Below are positions 41,453 through 50,068 of a stretch of DNA of 64,000 nucleotides, one piece after another. The stretch's first letter is position 1; each line of letters begins with the position of its first letter. The position numbers and the translations under genes are program-made. This stretch comes from Pelagirhabdus alkalitolerans (lineage in GTDB: Bacteria; Bacillota; Bacilli; Bacillales; Amphibacillaceae), in the NCBI RefSeq assembly GCF_900096905.1, contig NZ_FMYI01000002.1, forward strand, positions 1 through 64,000, read 5' to 3'. Below the pieces are notes generated by a model. The model worked only from the letters and a program-made list of their open reading frames with translations. It made no database searches and was not told where the DNA came from.

Positions 41453-41481
41453 TTGACCGGCATTTAATAATAAGATAAACT
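41453..41481 (+). promoter_or_regulatory. Promoter of the pdh operon
   Basis: TTGACC (41453-41458), a 17-bp spacer and TAAACT (41476-41481) lie about 195 bp before pdhA. The long leader (about 41488-41660) has weak self-complementarity (ACAGATAT and ATATCTGT) but no recognised riboswitch. The rest of the 430-bp gap contains nothing else I can support. Confidence 0.6.
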
Positions 41482-41676
41482 GAGAACAGAAAATAAATTG
41501 TACTAGTTTTTAACGTTATTCCATGTATAACAGATATTTTTTTGCCCAAATCATGGTTAGAAAAAGTTATCAAAGGGTAATGTACCAATAAGTGCAATTT
41601 ATGTTTCATATCTGTCTAAAGATTTGAGGCAAAATACTTAAAAAATAAGCGAGAAAGAAAGGAAGAGGTGAGTTTT

Positions 41677-42759
41677 TTGAAACGTACAACAGACAAAGTT
41701 GCAGAACAATTTGAAACGTTTCAAATTCTGGATGAAGAAGGTAAAATCGTAAATGAAGAAGCGATGCCAGAACTTTCAGATGATGAATTAAAAGAATTAA
41801 TGACAAGAATGGTGTATACGAGAATTTTGGATCAACGATCAATTGCTCTTAATCGCCAAGGGCGTTTAGGGTTCTACGCACCAACAGCAGGTCAGGAAGC
41901 ATCTCAACTAGGAAGTCAGTATGCATTAGAGCAAGACGACTTTATCCTACCTGGGTATCGTGACGTTCCACAGCTAATTTGGCAAGGTCTTCCATTATAT
42001 AAAGCGTTTTTATTCTCAAGAGGACATTTCAAAGGAAATCAAATGCCTGAAGATGTAAATGCATTTAGCCCGCAGATTATTATTGGTGCACAATATGTTC
42101 AAACAGCTGGTGTTGCATTAGGACTTCAAAAACGTAATAAAGATGCAGTTGCGATTACGTACACAGGTGATGGTGGTACATCTCAAGGTGATTTCTATGA
42201 AGGGATGAACTTTGCTGGTGCATTTAATTCACCTGCGATTTTTGTTGTGCAAAATAACCAATTTGCTATTTCAACACCTGTTGAAAAACAAACAGCTGCC
42301 GATACTTTAGCGCAAAAAGCGGTAGCGGCTGGTATTGAAGGTATTCAAGTAGATGGTATGGATGTTCTAGCTGTCTATGCAGCGACTAAGGATGCAAGAG
42401 ATCGTGCTGTAAACGGCGAAGGTCCTACATTAATTGAAGCTCTTACGTACCGCTATGGACCACATACAATGGCTGGTGACGATCCAACACGTTACCGTAC
42501 AGAGGAAATGGATAACGAGTGGGAGAAACGTGACCCATTAGTGCGTTTCCGTAAGTTCTTAGAAGACAAAGGTCTATGGTCTGAAGATGAAGAAAACGAA
42601 ATCATTGAAAAAGCAAAAGAAGAAATTAAAGCAGCTGTAAAAGAAGCTGATAATACACCTAAACAAAAAGTGACTGACTTAATTGGAAATATGTACGAAA
42701 CACTTCCACAACATTTAGAAGAGCAAATGGAAGAATATAAAGCAAAGGAGTCGAAGTAA
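41677..42759 (+). CDS. pdhA: Pyruvate dehydrogenase E1 component, alpha subunit
   Basis: The TTG start at 41677 is chosen for its spacing from GGAAGAGG; GTG 41668 abuts the site. The 360-residue subunit has ILDQRSIALNRQGRLGFYAP and the thiamine-diphosphate motif GDGGTSQGDFYEGMNFAG...NN, and the conserved YRYGPHTMAGDDPTRYR phosphorylation-loop region. With PdhB it decarboxylates pyruvate and passes the acetyl group to E2. First of four pdh genes; pdhB follows after 3 bases. Confidence 0.96.
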   Translation: MKRTTDKVAEQFETFQILDEEGKIVNEEAMPELSDDELKELMTRMVYTRILDQRSIALNRQGRLGFYAPTAGQEASQLGSQYALEQDDFILPGYRDVPQLIWQGLPLYKAFLFSRGHFKGNQMPEDVNAFSPQIIIGAQYVQTAGVALGLQKRNKDAVAITYTGDGGTSQGDFYEGMNFAGAFNSPAIFVVQNNQFAISTPVEKQTAADTLAQKAVAAGIEGIQVDGMDVLAVYAATKDARDRAVNGEGPTLIEALTYRYGPHTMAGDDPTRYRTEEMDNEWEKRDPLVRFRKFLEDKGLWSEDEENEIIEKAKEEIKAAVKEADNTPKQKVTDLIGNMYETLPQHLEEQMEEYKAKESK

Positions 42760-42762
42760 ATC

Positions 42763-43740
42763 ATGGCTCAAATGACAATGATTCAAGCAATCACTGATGG
42801 ATTGCGCACAGAGTTAAAAAATGATGAAAATGTATTAGTTTTTGGTGAAGATGTTGGTCAAAACGGCGGTGTTTTCCGTGCGACTGAAGGTCTTCAAGAT
42901 GAATTTGGTGAAGATCGTGTATTTGACACGCCGCTAGCTGAATCAGGTATTGGTGGTCTATCAATTGGTTTAAGTACTCAAGGTTTCCGTCCAGTTCCCG
43001 AAATTCAATTCTTCGGCTTCGTTTATGAAGTAATGGATTCAATTTCTGGTCAAATGGCTCGTATGCGTTATCGTTCAGGTAATACAGTAAATATGCCAAT
43101 TACGATCCGTTCTCCATTTGGTGGGGGTGTGCATACACCAGAATTGCATGCTGACTCACTTGAAGGTCTTATGGCACAACAACCGGGTCTTAAAGTTGTG
43201 ATCCCATCGAACCCATATGATGCAAAAGGTTTAATTATTTCTTCAATCCGAGATAACGATCCGGTGATTTTCTTAGAGCACATGAAACTTTATCGTTCAT
43301 TCCGTGATGAAGTACCTGAAGAAGCTTATGAAGTTGAATTGGGTAAAGCTAAAGTAACAAGAGAAGGTACTGATGTGACCTTGGTTGCGTATGGTGCGAT
43401 GGTTCAAGCATCAGTTAAAGCAGCAGAAGCTTTAGAAGAACAAGGAATTAGTGCAGAAGTAATTGACCTTAGAACGATTGCGCCAATGGATGTTGAAACA
43501 GTTGTTGAGTCTGTTAAGAAAACAAATCGTGCTGTTGTCGTTCAAGAAGCGCAGCGTCAAGCAGGTATTGCATCTCAAGTTGTAGCTGAAATCCAAGAAA
43601 GAGCGATTTTACACTTAGAAGCACCTGTATTACGTGTAGCAGCACCAGATACAGTATATGCATTTACACAAGCAGAAGAGATTTGGTTACCAAATCATAA
43701 CGATATTGTTGAGAAAGTAAACGACGTTATTAACTATTAA
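42763..43740 (+). CDS. pdhB: Pyruvate dehydrogenase E1 component, beta subunit
   Basis: The 325-residue subunit matches PdhB in length and motifs (FGEDVGQNGGVFRATEGL, FDTPLAESGI, FGGGVHTPELHADS, and VVVQEAQRQAG). It forms the heterotetrameric E1 with PdhA. AAAGGAG lies at the end of pdhA and serves as the ribosome site. Confidence 0.97.
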   Translation: MAQMTMIQAITDGLRTELKNDENVLVFGEDVGQNGGVFRATEGLQDEFGEDRVFDTPLAESGIGGLSIGLSTQGFRPVPEIQFFGFVYEVMDSISGQMARMRYRSGNTVNMPITIRSPFGGGVHTPELHADSLEGLMAQQPGLKVVIPSNPYDAKGLIISSIRDNDPVIFLEHMKLYRSFRDEVPEEAYEVELGKAKVTREGTDVTLVAYGAMVQASVKAAEALEEQGISAEVIDLRTIAPMDVETVVESVKKTNRAVVVQEAQRQAGIASQVVAEIQERAILHLEAPVLRVAAPDTVYAFTQAEEIWLPNHNDIVEKVNDVINY

Positions 43741-43776
43741 GGTTAGTGCAAGTTAAAAACAGGGAGGTAAATGAAC

Positions 43777-45381
43777 ATGGCATTTGAATTTAAATTGCCT
43801 GATATTGGTGAAGGCATCCATGAAGGTGAAATCGCTAAATGGTTCGTAAAAGCAGGCGATGAAATAAAAGAAGACGACGTGCTTTGTGAAGTGCAAAATG
43901 ATAAAGCAGTTGTTGAGATTCCGTCTCCAGTAGAAGGTACGATTAAAGAAGTACACTTTGATGAGGGATCAGTAGCAACAGTTGGTGAAACAATCGTAAC
44001 AATTGATGCTGAAGGCTATGAAGGAGAAGAAGATTCAGGCGACACTGGTTCAGAAAAAGCATCTGAATCGAAAGAATCGACTTCGTCTGAAGAGTCAAGT
44101 CAAGGCGTGTTTTCTTTCAAACTACCTGACATTGGTGAAGGTATCCATGAAGGTGAAATCGCTAAATGGTTCGTAAAAGCAGGCGATGAAATAAAAGAAG
44201 ACGACGTGCTTTGTGAAGTGCAAAATGATAAAGCAGTTGTTGAGATTCCGTCTCCAGTAGAAGGTACGATTAAAGAAGTACACTTTGATGAGGGATCGGT
44301 TGCAACAGTTGGTGAGACGATTGTATCGATTTTTGCTGAAGGTTATGAATCTGAAGAGAGTGACGAAAAAGCTACTAAAGAAGAGTCAAAACCAAGTGAA
44401 TCTCAATCAACTAAGAAAGAATCAACAGCTTCGGATAAACGTGTTATTGCGATGCCTTCTGTACGTAAGTTCGCACGTGACAATGATGTTGCAATTGAAG
44501 AAGTAAACGGTTCAGGTAAAAATGGACGTATTTTGAAAGAAGACGTTCAAGCATTTATGGATGGTGATCAATCACCAGCTTCTGAATCTGCTGAGCAACA
44601 AGAAGCGAAAACAGAAGAAAAATCAGCAGCCAAAGAAGAAAAATCAGCTGCTAAGACAACACAAGTTTCTGCTGGTGAGTTACCAGAAACACGCGAGAAA
44701 ATGTCTAGTATCCGTAAATCAATTGCGAATGCAATGGTTAACTCTAAACAAAAAGCACCACACGTTACATTACATGACGAAATTGATGTAACTGAGTTGG
44801 TAGCACATCGTAAGAAATTCAAACCAGTTGCTCAAGAAAAAGACATTAAATTAACGTATCTTCCATACGTTGTAAAAGCACTTGTTTCAGCTTTAAAACA
44901 ATATCCTGTAATTAATGCGTCAATTGATGATGCATCAGATGAAATTGTTTATAAGCATTACTATAACGTTGGTATTGCTGCTGACACAGATAAAGGTCTA
45001 TTAGTACCTGTTGTCCGTGATGCAGACAAAAAATCAATCTTTGATATTTCAAAAGAAATTAACGAATTAGCATCAAAAGCACAGGAAGGTAAATTAAGTC
45101 CTGACGAAATGAAAGATGCTTCTTCAACAATTACAAACATTGGTTCAGCTGGTGGACAGTGGTTCACACCTGTTCTAAATTACCCAGAAGCTGCAATTCT
45201 AGGTATCGGCCGTATTGCTGAAAAACCAGTTGTAAAAGATGGTGAGATTGTTGTAGCACCAGTGCTTGCGCTATCACTCAGCTTTGATCACCGTATTGTA
45301 GACGGTGCAACAGCTCAATTTGCATTAAATCAAGTGAAGCGTTTATTGAACGATCCACAATTAATTATGATGGAGGCGTAA
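43777..45381 (+). CDS. pdhC: Dihydrolipoamide acetyltransferase (E2) with two lipoyl domains
   Basis: ATG 43777 gives MAFEFKLPDIGEG as in relatives; a second ATG two codons earlier is closer to the ribosome site and possible. The 534-residue E2 has two lipoyl domains (about residues 1-80 and 110-190, each with the lipoyl-lysine motif VQNDKAVVE), acidic Ser/Glu linkers, an E1/E3-binding domain (MPSVRKFARDNDVAIEEVNG) and the catalytic domain with FDHRIVDGATA. B. subtilis PdhC has a single lipoyl domain (442 residues). The two lipoyl domains are nearly identical even at DNA level. Confidence 0.96.
   Translation: MAFEFKLPDIGEGIHEGEIAKWFVKAGDEIKEDDVLCEVQNDKAVVEIPSPVEGTIKEVHFDEGSVATVGETIVTIDAEGYEGEEDSGDTGSEKASESKESTSSEESSQGVFSFKLPDIGEGIHEGEIAKWFVKAGDEIKEDDVLCEVQNDKAVVEIPSPVEGTIKEVHFDEGSVATVGETIVSIFAEGYESEESDEKATKEESKPSESQSTKKESTASDKRVIAMPSVRKFARDNDVAIEEVNGSGKNGRILKEDVQAFMDGDQSPASESAEQQEAKTEEKSAAKEEKSAAKTTQVSAGELPETREKMSSIRKSIANAMVNSKQKAPHVTLHDEIDVTELVAHRKKFKPVAQEKDIKLTYLPYVVKALVSALKQYPVINASIDDASDEIVYKHYYNVGIAADTDKGLLVPVVRDADKKSIFDISKEINELASKAQEGKLSPDEMKDASSTITNIGSAGGQWFTPVLNYPEAAILGIGRIAEKPVVKDGEIVVAPVLALSLSFDHRIVDGATAQFALNQVKRLLNDPQLIMMEA
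43816..43970 (+). repeat. Exact 155-bp direct repeat, copy 1 (lipoyl domain 1)
   Basis: This segment is identical base for base to 44143-44297, 327 bp (109 codons) downstream. It covers most of the first lipoyl domain. Flanking parts of the two domains differ at several synonymous positions. Confidence 0.93.
44143..44297 (+). repeat. Exact 155-bp direct repeat, copy 2 (lipoyl domain 2)
   Basis: Identical to 43816-43970. Outside this stretch similarity drops to ordinary homology (for example GAAGGC versus GAAGGT just upstream), so the identity is local. Confidence 0.93.
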
Positions 45382-45387
45382 TCTGAT

Positions 45388-46797
45388 ATGGTAGTAGGAG
45401 ATTTTCCAATTGAGGTAGATACACTTGTAGTAGGAGCGGGACCTGGTGGCTATGTAGCTGCCATCCGCGCTGCTCAAACAGGTCAAAAAGTAACAATTGC
45501 TGATAAAGGTGCAATTGGTGGCGTTTGTTTGAACGTCGGTTGTATTCCTTCAAAAGCCCTTATTCAAGCTGGTCATCGCTATGAAGAAGCGCATGGTGCA
45601 AGTGAGATGGGTATTGAAAGTGAAAATGTATCCATCGATTTTAGTAAGGTTCAATCATGGAAAGAAAGCGTTGTTGAAAAGCTAACAAGCGGTGTCGAAG
45701 GTTTATTAAAAGGTAATAAGGTCGACATTGTAAGTGGTGAAGTATTCTTTGTTGATGATCATACAGCTCGTATCATGGATGAAAAAAGTTCACAAACTTA
45801 TACATTTAAAGATTGTATTATTGCAACAGGGTCAACACCGATTGAAATTCCAACGTTTAAGTACTCTAAGCGTATCATTGATTCAACGGGCGCACTTAAC
45901 TTAAGTGAAATCCCAGAAAAAATGATTGTCATTGGTGGCGGATATATCGGTACTGAGCTAGGTACATCTTATGCTAATTTCGGAACAGAAGTAACGATTT
46001 TAGAAGGTATGGATGAGATCTTAGGCGGTTTCGAAAAAGATATGTCTGCTCTTGTGAAGAAACGTTTGAAGAAAAATAATGTTAACATCGTGACGAATGC
46101 TATGGCTAAAAGTTCTGAAGAAACAGAGGACGGTGTTAAAGTCACATATGAAGCAAATGGTAAAGAAGAAACCATTGAAGCTGATTATGTGTTAGTAACT
46201 GTTGGTCGTAAGCCAAACACAGAAGAAATTGGCTTAGAACAAGTAGGTGTTGAAGTGGACGACAAAGGTCTAATTAAAATTGATAAACAATGTCGTACAA
46301 ATGTTTCAAACATTTATGCGATCGGTGATATCGTAGCTGGACCTCCACTTGCTCATAAAGCTTCTTATGAAGGTAAAATTGCTGCTGAAGCGATTGCTGG
46401 TGAGAAATCTGAAATTGATTACCATGGCATTCCTGCTGTTGTATTTTCTGATCCTGAATTAGCATCAGTTGGTTACACAGAAGCACAAGCAAAAGAAGAC
46501 GGTTATGATGTTACATCATCTAAATTCCCGTTTGCTGCAAATGGTCGTGCTCTATCATTAGGAAGTGGAGATGGTTTTGTCCGTCTTGTTACTCGTAAAG
46601 ATGATGGTCTTGTACTAGGTGCTCAAATTGCTGGTGCGAATGCTAGTGATATGATCTCTGAACTTGGTCTAGCAATCGAAACAGGTATGACAGCTGAAGA
46701 TTTAGCGTTAACGATTCATGCTCACCCAACATTAGGTGAAATTACAATGGAAGCTGCAGAAGTAGCGATGGGTACTCCAATCCATATTGTAAAATAA
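45388..46797 (+). CDS. pdhD: Dihydrolipoamide dehydrogenase (E3)
   Basis: The 469-residue flavoprotein has the FAD loop VVGAGPGGYVAAIRAAQ, the redox-active disulfide GGVCLNVGCIPSKAL, the NAD loop VIGGGYIGTELG and the C-terminal HAHPTLGE with the catalytic His. It reoxidises the lipoyl groups of E2. It closes the pdh operon and is followed by a strong palindromic terminator. Confidence 0.97.
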   Translation: MVVGDFPIEVDTLVVGAGPGGYVAAIRAAQTGQKVTIADKGAIGGVCLNVGCIPSKALIQAGHRYEEAHGASEMGIESENVSIDFSKVQSWKESVVEKLTSGVEGLLKGNKVDIVSGEVFFVDDHTARIMDEKSSQTYTFKDCIIATGSTPIEIPTFKYSKRIIDSTGALNLSEIPEKMIVIGGGYIGTELGTSYANFGTEVTILEGMDEILGGFEKDMSALVKKRLKKNNVNIVTNAMAKSSEETEDGVKVTYEANGKEETIEADYVLVTVGRKPNTEEIGLEQVGVEVDDKGLIKIDKQCRTNVSNIYAIGDIVAGPPLAHKASYEGKIAAEAIAGEKSEIDYHGIPAVVFSDPELASVGYTEAQAKEDGYDVTSSKFPFAANGRALSLGSGDGFVRLVTRKDDGLVLGAQIAGANASDMISELGLAIETGMTAEDLALTIHAHPTLGEITMEAAEVAMGTPIHIVK

Positions 46798-46806
46798 TTA
46801 AATGAC

Positions 46807-46847
46807 AAAATACCGATAATTCGATCGAATTATCGGTATTTTTTTAT
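46807..46847 (+). terminator. Terminator after pdhD
   Basis: AAATACCGATAATTCG and CGAATTATCGGTATTT form a long perfect hairpin followed by T-residues. Confidence 0.94.
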
Positions 46848-46900
46848 GAAGAGATGATTTATACTAGTTATAAACATCAAAGAGATAAGGGGTTAAAAAG

Positions 46901-47752
46901 ATGAAAAAATGGTATTTATTATTTATAATGCTAATCACAGCGCTTATAGTGGTTGCTTGTCAGACAGATGATGAAACACAAGAACAAGAAGAAAATAATG
47001 ATGAGGAAGTCGTGAATAACGACGATGAAGATGAAATAGAAGAGAATGAAGAGGACACTGATTTAGAAGATGAGAAAGATGAAGAAGAGTCTGAAGAAGA
47101 TGATGAAGCGGATGAGGAGGTTGAAACGATGTATCAAATAAATTCAGCCAATTGGCAAGTAGAACCTCTTGATGAGGAGTATAATTCAGATGTTGCTCTT
47201 GTAACGATTGATGATGCACCGGATGGTCAAGCTCTAGAGATGGCACATACTTTGAAAGAGAACGATGTACCGGCCATCTTTTTTGTAAATGGACACTTTT
47301 TACAAACAGAAGAAGAAAAAAACATTTTAACGGAAATTTATGAGATGGGCTTTCATATTGGCAACCATACATATAATCATCCTAATTTAAGCAATATATC
47401 TGAAGAAGAACAACGCCAAGAAATTGTTGAATTAAATGATTTGGTTGAAGACATTATTGGTGAGCGTCCTGTCTTTTTCCGTGCCCCCTTTGGTGTGAAT
47501 ACAGATACTAGTGACCAAATCGTCGAAGATGAAGGTATGGTTAAGATGAACTGGACGTATGGTTATGACTGGAATGAAGACTATACAAATAAAGAGGCGT
47601 TAGAAGAAATTATGGTTGAAGAAGTGCATCCTGGAGCTAATTTATTAATGCACGATCGTGAATGGACATCTGAAGCACTTCCTGGCATTATTGAAGGTAT
47701 AAAGGAAAAGGGTTATGATTTTGTTGATCCGAGCACGATTAAAGTACCTTAA
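46901..47752 (+). CDS. Polysaccharide deacetylase-like (NodB-fold) lipoprotein
   Basis: The 283-residue protein has a lipoprotein signal (VVAC, Cys20), about 55 residues of almost pure Glu/Asp/Asn linker, and a NodB-type domain with TIDDAPDG (catalytic Asp pair, normally TFDDGP), the metal-binding HIGNHTYNHPNLSN, RAPFGVN and LLMHDRE. It probably removes acetyl groups from peptidoglycan or another surface glycan outside the cell. It lies between pdhD and yktA with its own ribosome site. The altered first motif (TIDDAPD) is a caution about activity. Confidence 0.85.
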   Translation: MKKWYLLFIMLITALIVVACQTDDETQEQEENNDEEVVNNDDEDEIEENEEDTDLEDEKDEEESEEDDEADEEVETMYQINSANWQVEPLDEEYNSDVALVTIDDAPDGQALEMAHTLKENDVPAIFFVNGHFLQTEEEKNILTEIYEMGFHIGNHTYNHPNLSNISEEEQRQEIVELNDLVEDIIGERPVFFRAPFGVNTDTSDQIVEDEGMVKMNWTYGYDWNEDYTNKEALEEIMVEEVHPGANLLMHDREWTSEALPGIIEGIKEKGYDFVDPSTIKVP

Positions 47753-47779
47753 TAATTAATACGGCAAGGAGTTTTGAAC

Positions 47780-48043
47780 ATGAATTATCGTTTTCCAATT
47801 GACCCGGATTGGTCAACAGACGAAATGGTAGACGTTGTTGAATTTTTAGATTTAGTTGAACGAGCATATTATCAATCTGTGGACTCAAATCAATTGCTAA
47901 GTCACTATAAAAAATTTAAACAAGTCGTACCGAGTAAAAGTGAAGAAAAAAAGTTATCACAAGCATTTGAACGTGATTCAGGTTGTTCTGTCTATCGAAC
48001 AGTCAAAAAAGCTCAAGAAAACGAGTCAGTTAAGATGAAATAA
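47780..48043 (+). CDS. yktA: UPF0223 family protein (YktA)
   Basis: ATG 47780 is 8 bases after AAGGAG and gives 87 residues. The sequence YRFPIDPDWSTDEMVDVVEF is characteristic of the UPF0223/YktA family, small helical proteins of unknown function; the rest (FKQVVPSKSEEKKL, SGCSVYRTVKKA) agrees. In B. subtilis yktA is in the same region, just before suhB (yktC). A terminator follows at once. Confidence 0.88.
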   Translation: MNYRFPIDPDWSTDEMVDVVEFLDLVERAYYQSVDSNQLLSHYKKFKQVVPSKSEEKKLSQAFERDSGCSVYRTVKKAQENESVKMK

Positions 48044-48072
48044 AAAAGTAGTCACTAGTGGCTACTTTTTTA
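48043..48072 (+). terminator. Terminator after yktA
   Basis: AAAAAAGTAG and CTACTTTTTT, with CACTAGTG in the loop, form the hairpin. Confidence 0.85.
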
Positions 48073-48107
48073 GCATGTAATATAATTTCTTTGAAAGGAT
48101 GACAACC

Positions 48108-48917
48108 ATGACTCAATTTGATCAAGAATCAATTTATCAACAAGCGAAAGAATGGGTTTTAGAAGCTGGTGCCATTATTCGTTCTTCTATTGATCAACCA
48201 AGGGAAGTTGATACAAAAGAAAATGCTAATGATTTAGTAACAGAAATGGATAAACAAACAGAAGAATATTTTGCTAAAGCTATTCGCTCGACTTATCAAG
48301 AGCACCGTATCTTATCAGAAGAAGGATTTGGTGATGATGTACAAGACTTGGACGGTGTCGTCTGGATTATTGATCCAATTGATGGCACAATGAACTTTGT
48401 CCATCAAAAACAAACATTTGCCATTTCATTAGCTGTGTTTTGTGACGGTGTTGGTGAGATTGGTTTCGTTTATGATGTGATGGCTGATTGCCTATATCAT
48501 GCCAAAAAAGGACAAGGGGCTTATAAAAATGAAAAAAAACTCGATCCTTTACCGGAGTCGAAGACACTAGAAGAATCTCTATTAATGTTAAATACAATAT
48601 GGTGTACACCGAACAAGAAGGTGGCCGATGAACCCATTCGAGATTTAGTGCAAACAGTAAGAGGAACAAGATCATACGGATCTGCTGCGCTAGAGTTTTG
48701 CTATTTAGCTGAAGGAATTGTCGATAGTTACATATCGTTTAAGTTACAGCCGTGGGACATAGCTGCCGGAGTTGTTATTTTTAAAGAAGTAGGTGGTGTG
48801 ACGTCTCAGACAACTGGGGAACGTCTTACATTTCTACATCAAGATCCGATTGTTTCCGCACATCCAAACTTAATTAATGCTATTAGTGATTATATTGAGC
48901 TCAAATACCTAATATAG
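48108..48917 (+). CDS. suhB: Inositol monophosphatase family protein (SuhB/YktC)
   Basis: ATG 48108 is preferred to the one at 48099, which abuts GAAAGG. The 269-residue enzyme has the Li-sensitive phosphatase motifs: VTEMDKQTE, ILSEEG, WIIDPIDGTMNFVH and WDIAAGVVI. Members hydrolyse inositol phosphate or related sugar phosphates with magnesium; the physiological substrate in Bacillus is not settled. Position after yktA matches B. subtilis yktC. Confidence 0.9.
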   Translation: MTQFDQESIYQQAKEWVLEAGAIIRSSIDQPREVDTKENANDLVTEMDKQTEEYFAKAIRSTYQEHRILSEEGFGDDVQDLDGVVWIIDPIDGTMNFVHQKQTFAISLAVFCDGVGEIGFVYDVMADCLYHAKKGQGAYKNEKKLDPLPESKTLEESLLMLNTIWCTPNKKVADEPIRDLVQTVRGTRSYGSAALEFCYLAEGIVDSYISFKLQPWDIAAGVVIFKEVGGVTSQTTGERLTFLHQDPIVSAHPNLINAISDYIELKYLI

Positions 48918-48922
48918 TACTT

Positions 48923-48960
48923 GAATAGGTTGAATCCGAGAGTCAGATAATTATCTAACC
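48923..48960. terminator. Weak hairpin between suhB and ylaI
   Basis: AATAGGTTGA (48925-48934) can pair with TCAACCTATA (48967-48976) and a small hairpin TCAGATAATTATCTAA lies inside. It sits between two convergent genes but lacks a clear T-run, so termination is only possible. Confidence 0.35.
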
Positions 48961-48966
48961 TCAAAC

Positions 48967-49173
48967 TCAACCTATATAAGGATCTTCTTCTTTCTTTTCT
49001 TTAAATAAATGAAAGTTACCGGTAGCGTGTCGCTTTCGTGTGTTTTCACCAATACGATTCGAACAATCCGAACATAAGTAAAGGTGTTTACGACGATTTC
49101 TAAGTCGTTTAGCTAGCGGAGAATCTGTATTAATTTGTTCAACTTTATCACAAATAGGGCACTTGACATCCAT
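48967..49173 (-). CDS. ylaI: YlaI family zinc-ribbon protein (DUF2197)
   Basis: The 68-residue protein has two CxxC pairs (VKCPICDKVE and YLCSDCSNRI) for a zinc ribbon and the family sequence LAKRLRNRRKHLY...ERHATG-like (RKRHATGNFHLFK). YlaI is conserved in Bacillus but uncharacterised. GAGGTGAC precedes ATG 49173. Confidence 0.88.
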   Translation of the reverse strand: MDVKCPICDKVEQINTDSPLAKRLRNRRKHLYLCSDCSNRIGENTRKRHATGNFHLFKEKKEEDPYIG

Positions 49174-49306
49174 AATGTCACCTCATTTTATCTTTTATCT
49201 TTATTTTAGCATAAATAAACAAAAGTCGAAAACGTTTCTCGGCTTTTGTTTAACTGTCTAAAAAAAGGGAAAGATTTTTATATACTAAAAAAAGAGGTGT
49301 CAATTT

Positions 49307-49561
49307 ATGAGTAAAAAAGTAGTAATGGGTTTAGTAGGTATTAGTGCATCTGTAGTCGGTTTTGTTCTTGCTGATCGTAAAACAAGAGCCAACCTAAAAG
49401 AAAAAGGACACGATTTAAAAATGCGTTTGCTATTGAAAAATAAACCCAATTTTCCAATTGATGAAGCGGGAGATCCGTTAGAAGATCAAATCGAAAACGC
49501 TGATATGGTAAGTGAAGGCTCTCAATATGGAGTGGAATATTACAACCGCATCAGACAATAA
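49307..49561 (+). CDS. Small membrane-anchored protein, unknown function
   Basis: The 84-residue product has a hydrophobic N-terminal helix (about residues 4-22, VVMGLVGISASVVGFVLAD) followed by a charged helix (RKTRANLKEKGHDLKMRL) and an acidic tail. The layout is like YtxH-type small proteins but without clear similarity. It stands between ylaI and ylaN with its own ribosome site (AGAGGTG). Confidence 0.6.
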   Translation: MSKKVVMGLVGISASVVGFVLADRKTRANLKEKGHDLKMRLLLKNKPNFPIDEAGDPLEDQIENADMVSEGSQYGVEYYNRIRQ

Positions 49562-49717
49562 TGTTACATGTGAATTAAATGATTCTGTTATTTCGACTTT
49601 ATTTTGACGTGAGCATTGGTTCAACAAAACGAACGCATCAAGGGGATAGGCTTGCATTTTAAATCAAATAGCTTTAATATTAATAGGAGAAAGATCTTTA
49701 AATGGGGGGATTAATCG

Positions 49718-49996
49718 ATGCAGGAAGCGGTTATAAAAAATGCGAATGAAGCCTATGCCCTTCTTAAGGCGGATGCGGATAAAATCTTGAAGCTCATTCA
49801 AGTACAAATGGATAATTTAACAATGCCCCAATGCCCTTTATATGAAGAGGTTTTAGATACGCAAATGTTCGGCTTATCAAGAGAAATTGATTTTGCTGTT
49901 CGATTAAATTTAATTAAAGAAGAAGAAGGAAAAGAATTATTAGACAGTCTTGAAAGACACCTTAATGTTCTACATGAAAAAGCGCAACAATCTTAA
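49718..49996 (+). CDS. ylaN: YlaN family protein (DUF1507)
   Basis: The 92-residue helical protein has the family's LKADADKILKLIQVQMDNLT and CPLYEEVLDTQMFGLSREID. YlaN is needed by B. subtilis in low iron and was reported to act on Fur in iron sensing. TGGGGGGATTAATCG precedes ATG 49718. A terminator follows at 50030. Confidence 0.92.
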   Translation: MQEAVIKNANEAYALLKADADKILKLIQVQMDNLTMPQCPLYEEVLDTQMFGLSREIDFAVRLNLIKEEEGKELLDSLERHLNVLHEKAQQS

Positions 49997-50029
49997 ATTA
50001 AATTTAATAAAAGATCTTATACTATAAAT

Positions 50030-50060
50030 AAACGCCATATCAATTTGATATGGCGTTTTG
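50030..50060. terminator. Bidirectional terminator between ylaN and the AI-2E transporter gene
   Basis: AACGCCATATCA (50030-50041) pairs with TGATATGGCGTT (50045-50056) around a three-base loop, followed by TTG. Confidence 0.85.
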
Positions 50061-50068
50061 TTATGGTG

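Noticed and set aside
44040..44110. Ser/Glu-rich stretch in pdhC as foreign DNA
   Set aside because: It is the ordinary flexible linker between lipoyl domains.
46944..47372. A 142-codon minus-strand frame opposite the deacetylase-like gene
   Set aside because: The very high Leu, His and Ser content reflects the reversed Glu/Asp-rich linker; the plus-strand gene has a signal peptide, domain motifs and a ribosome site.
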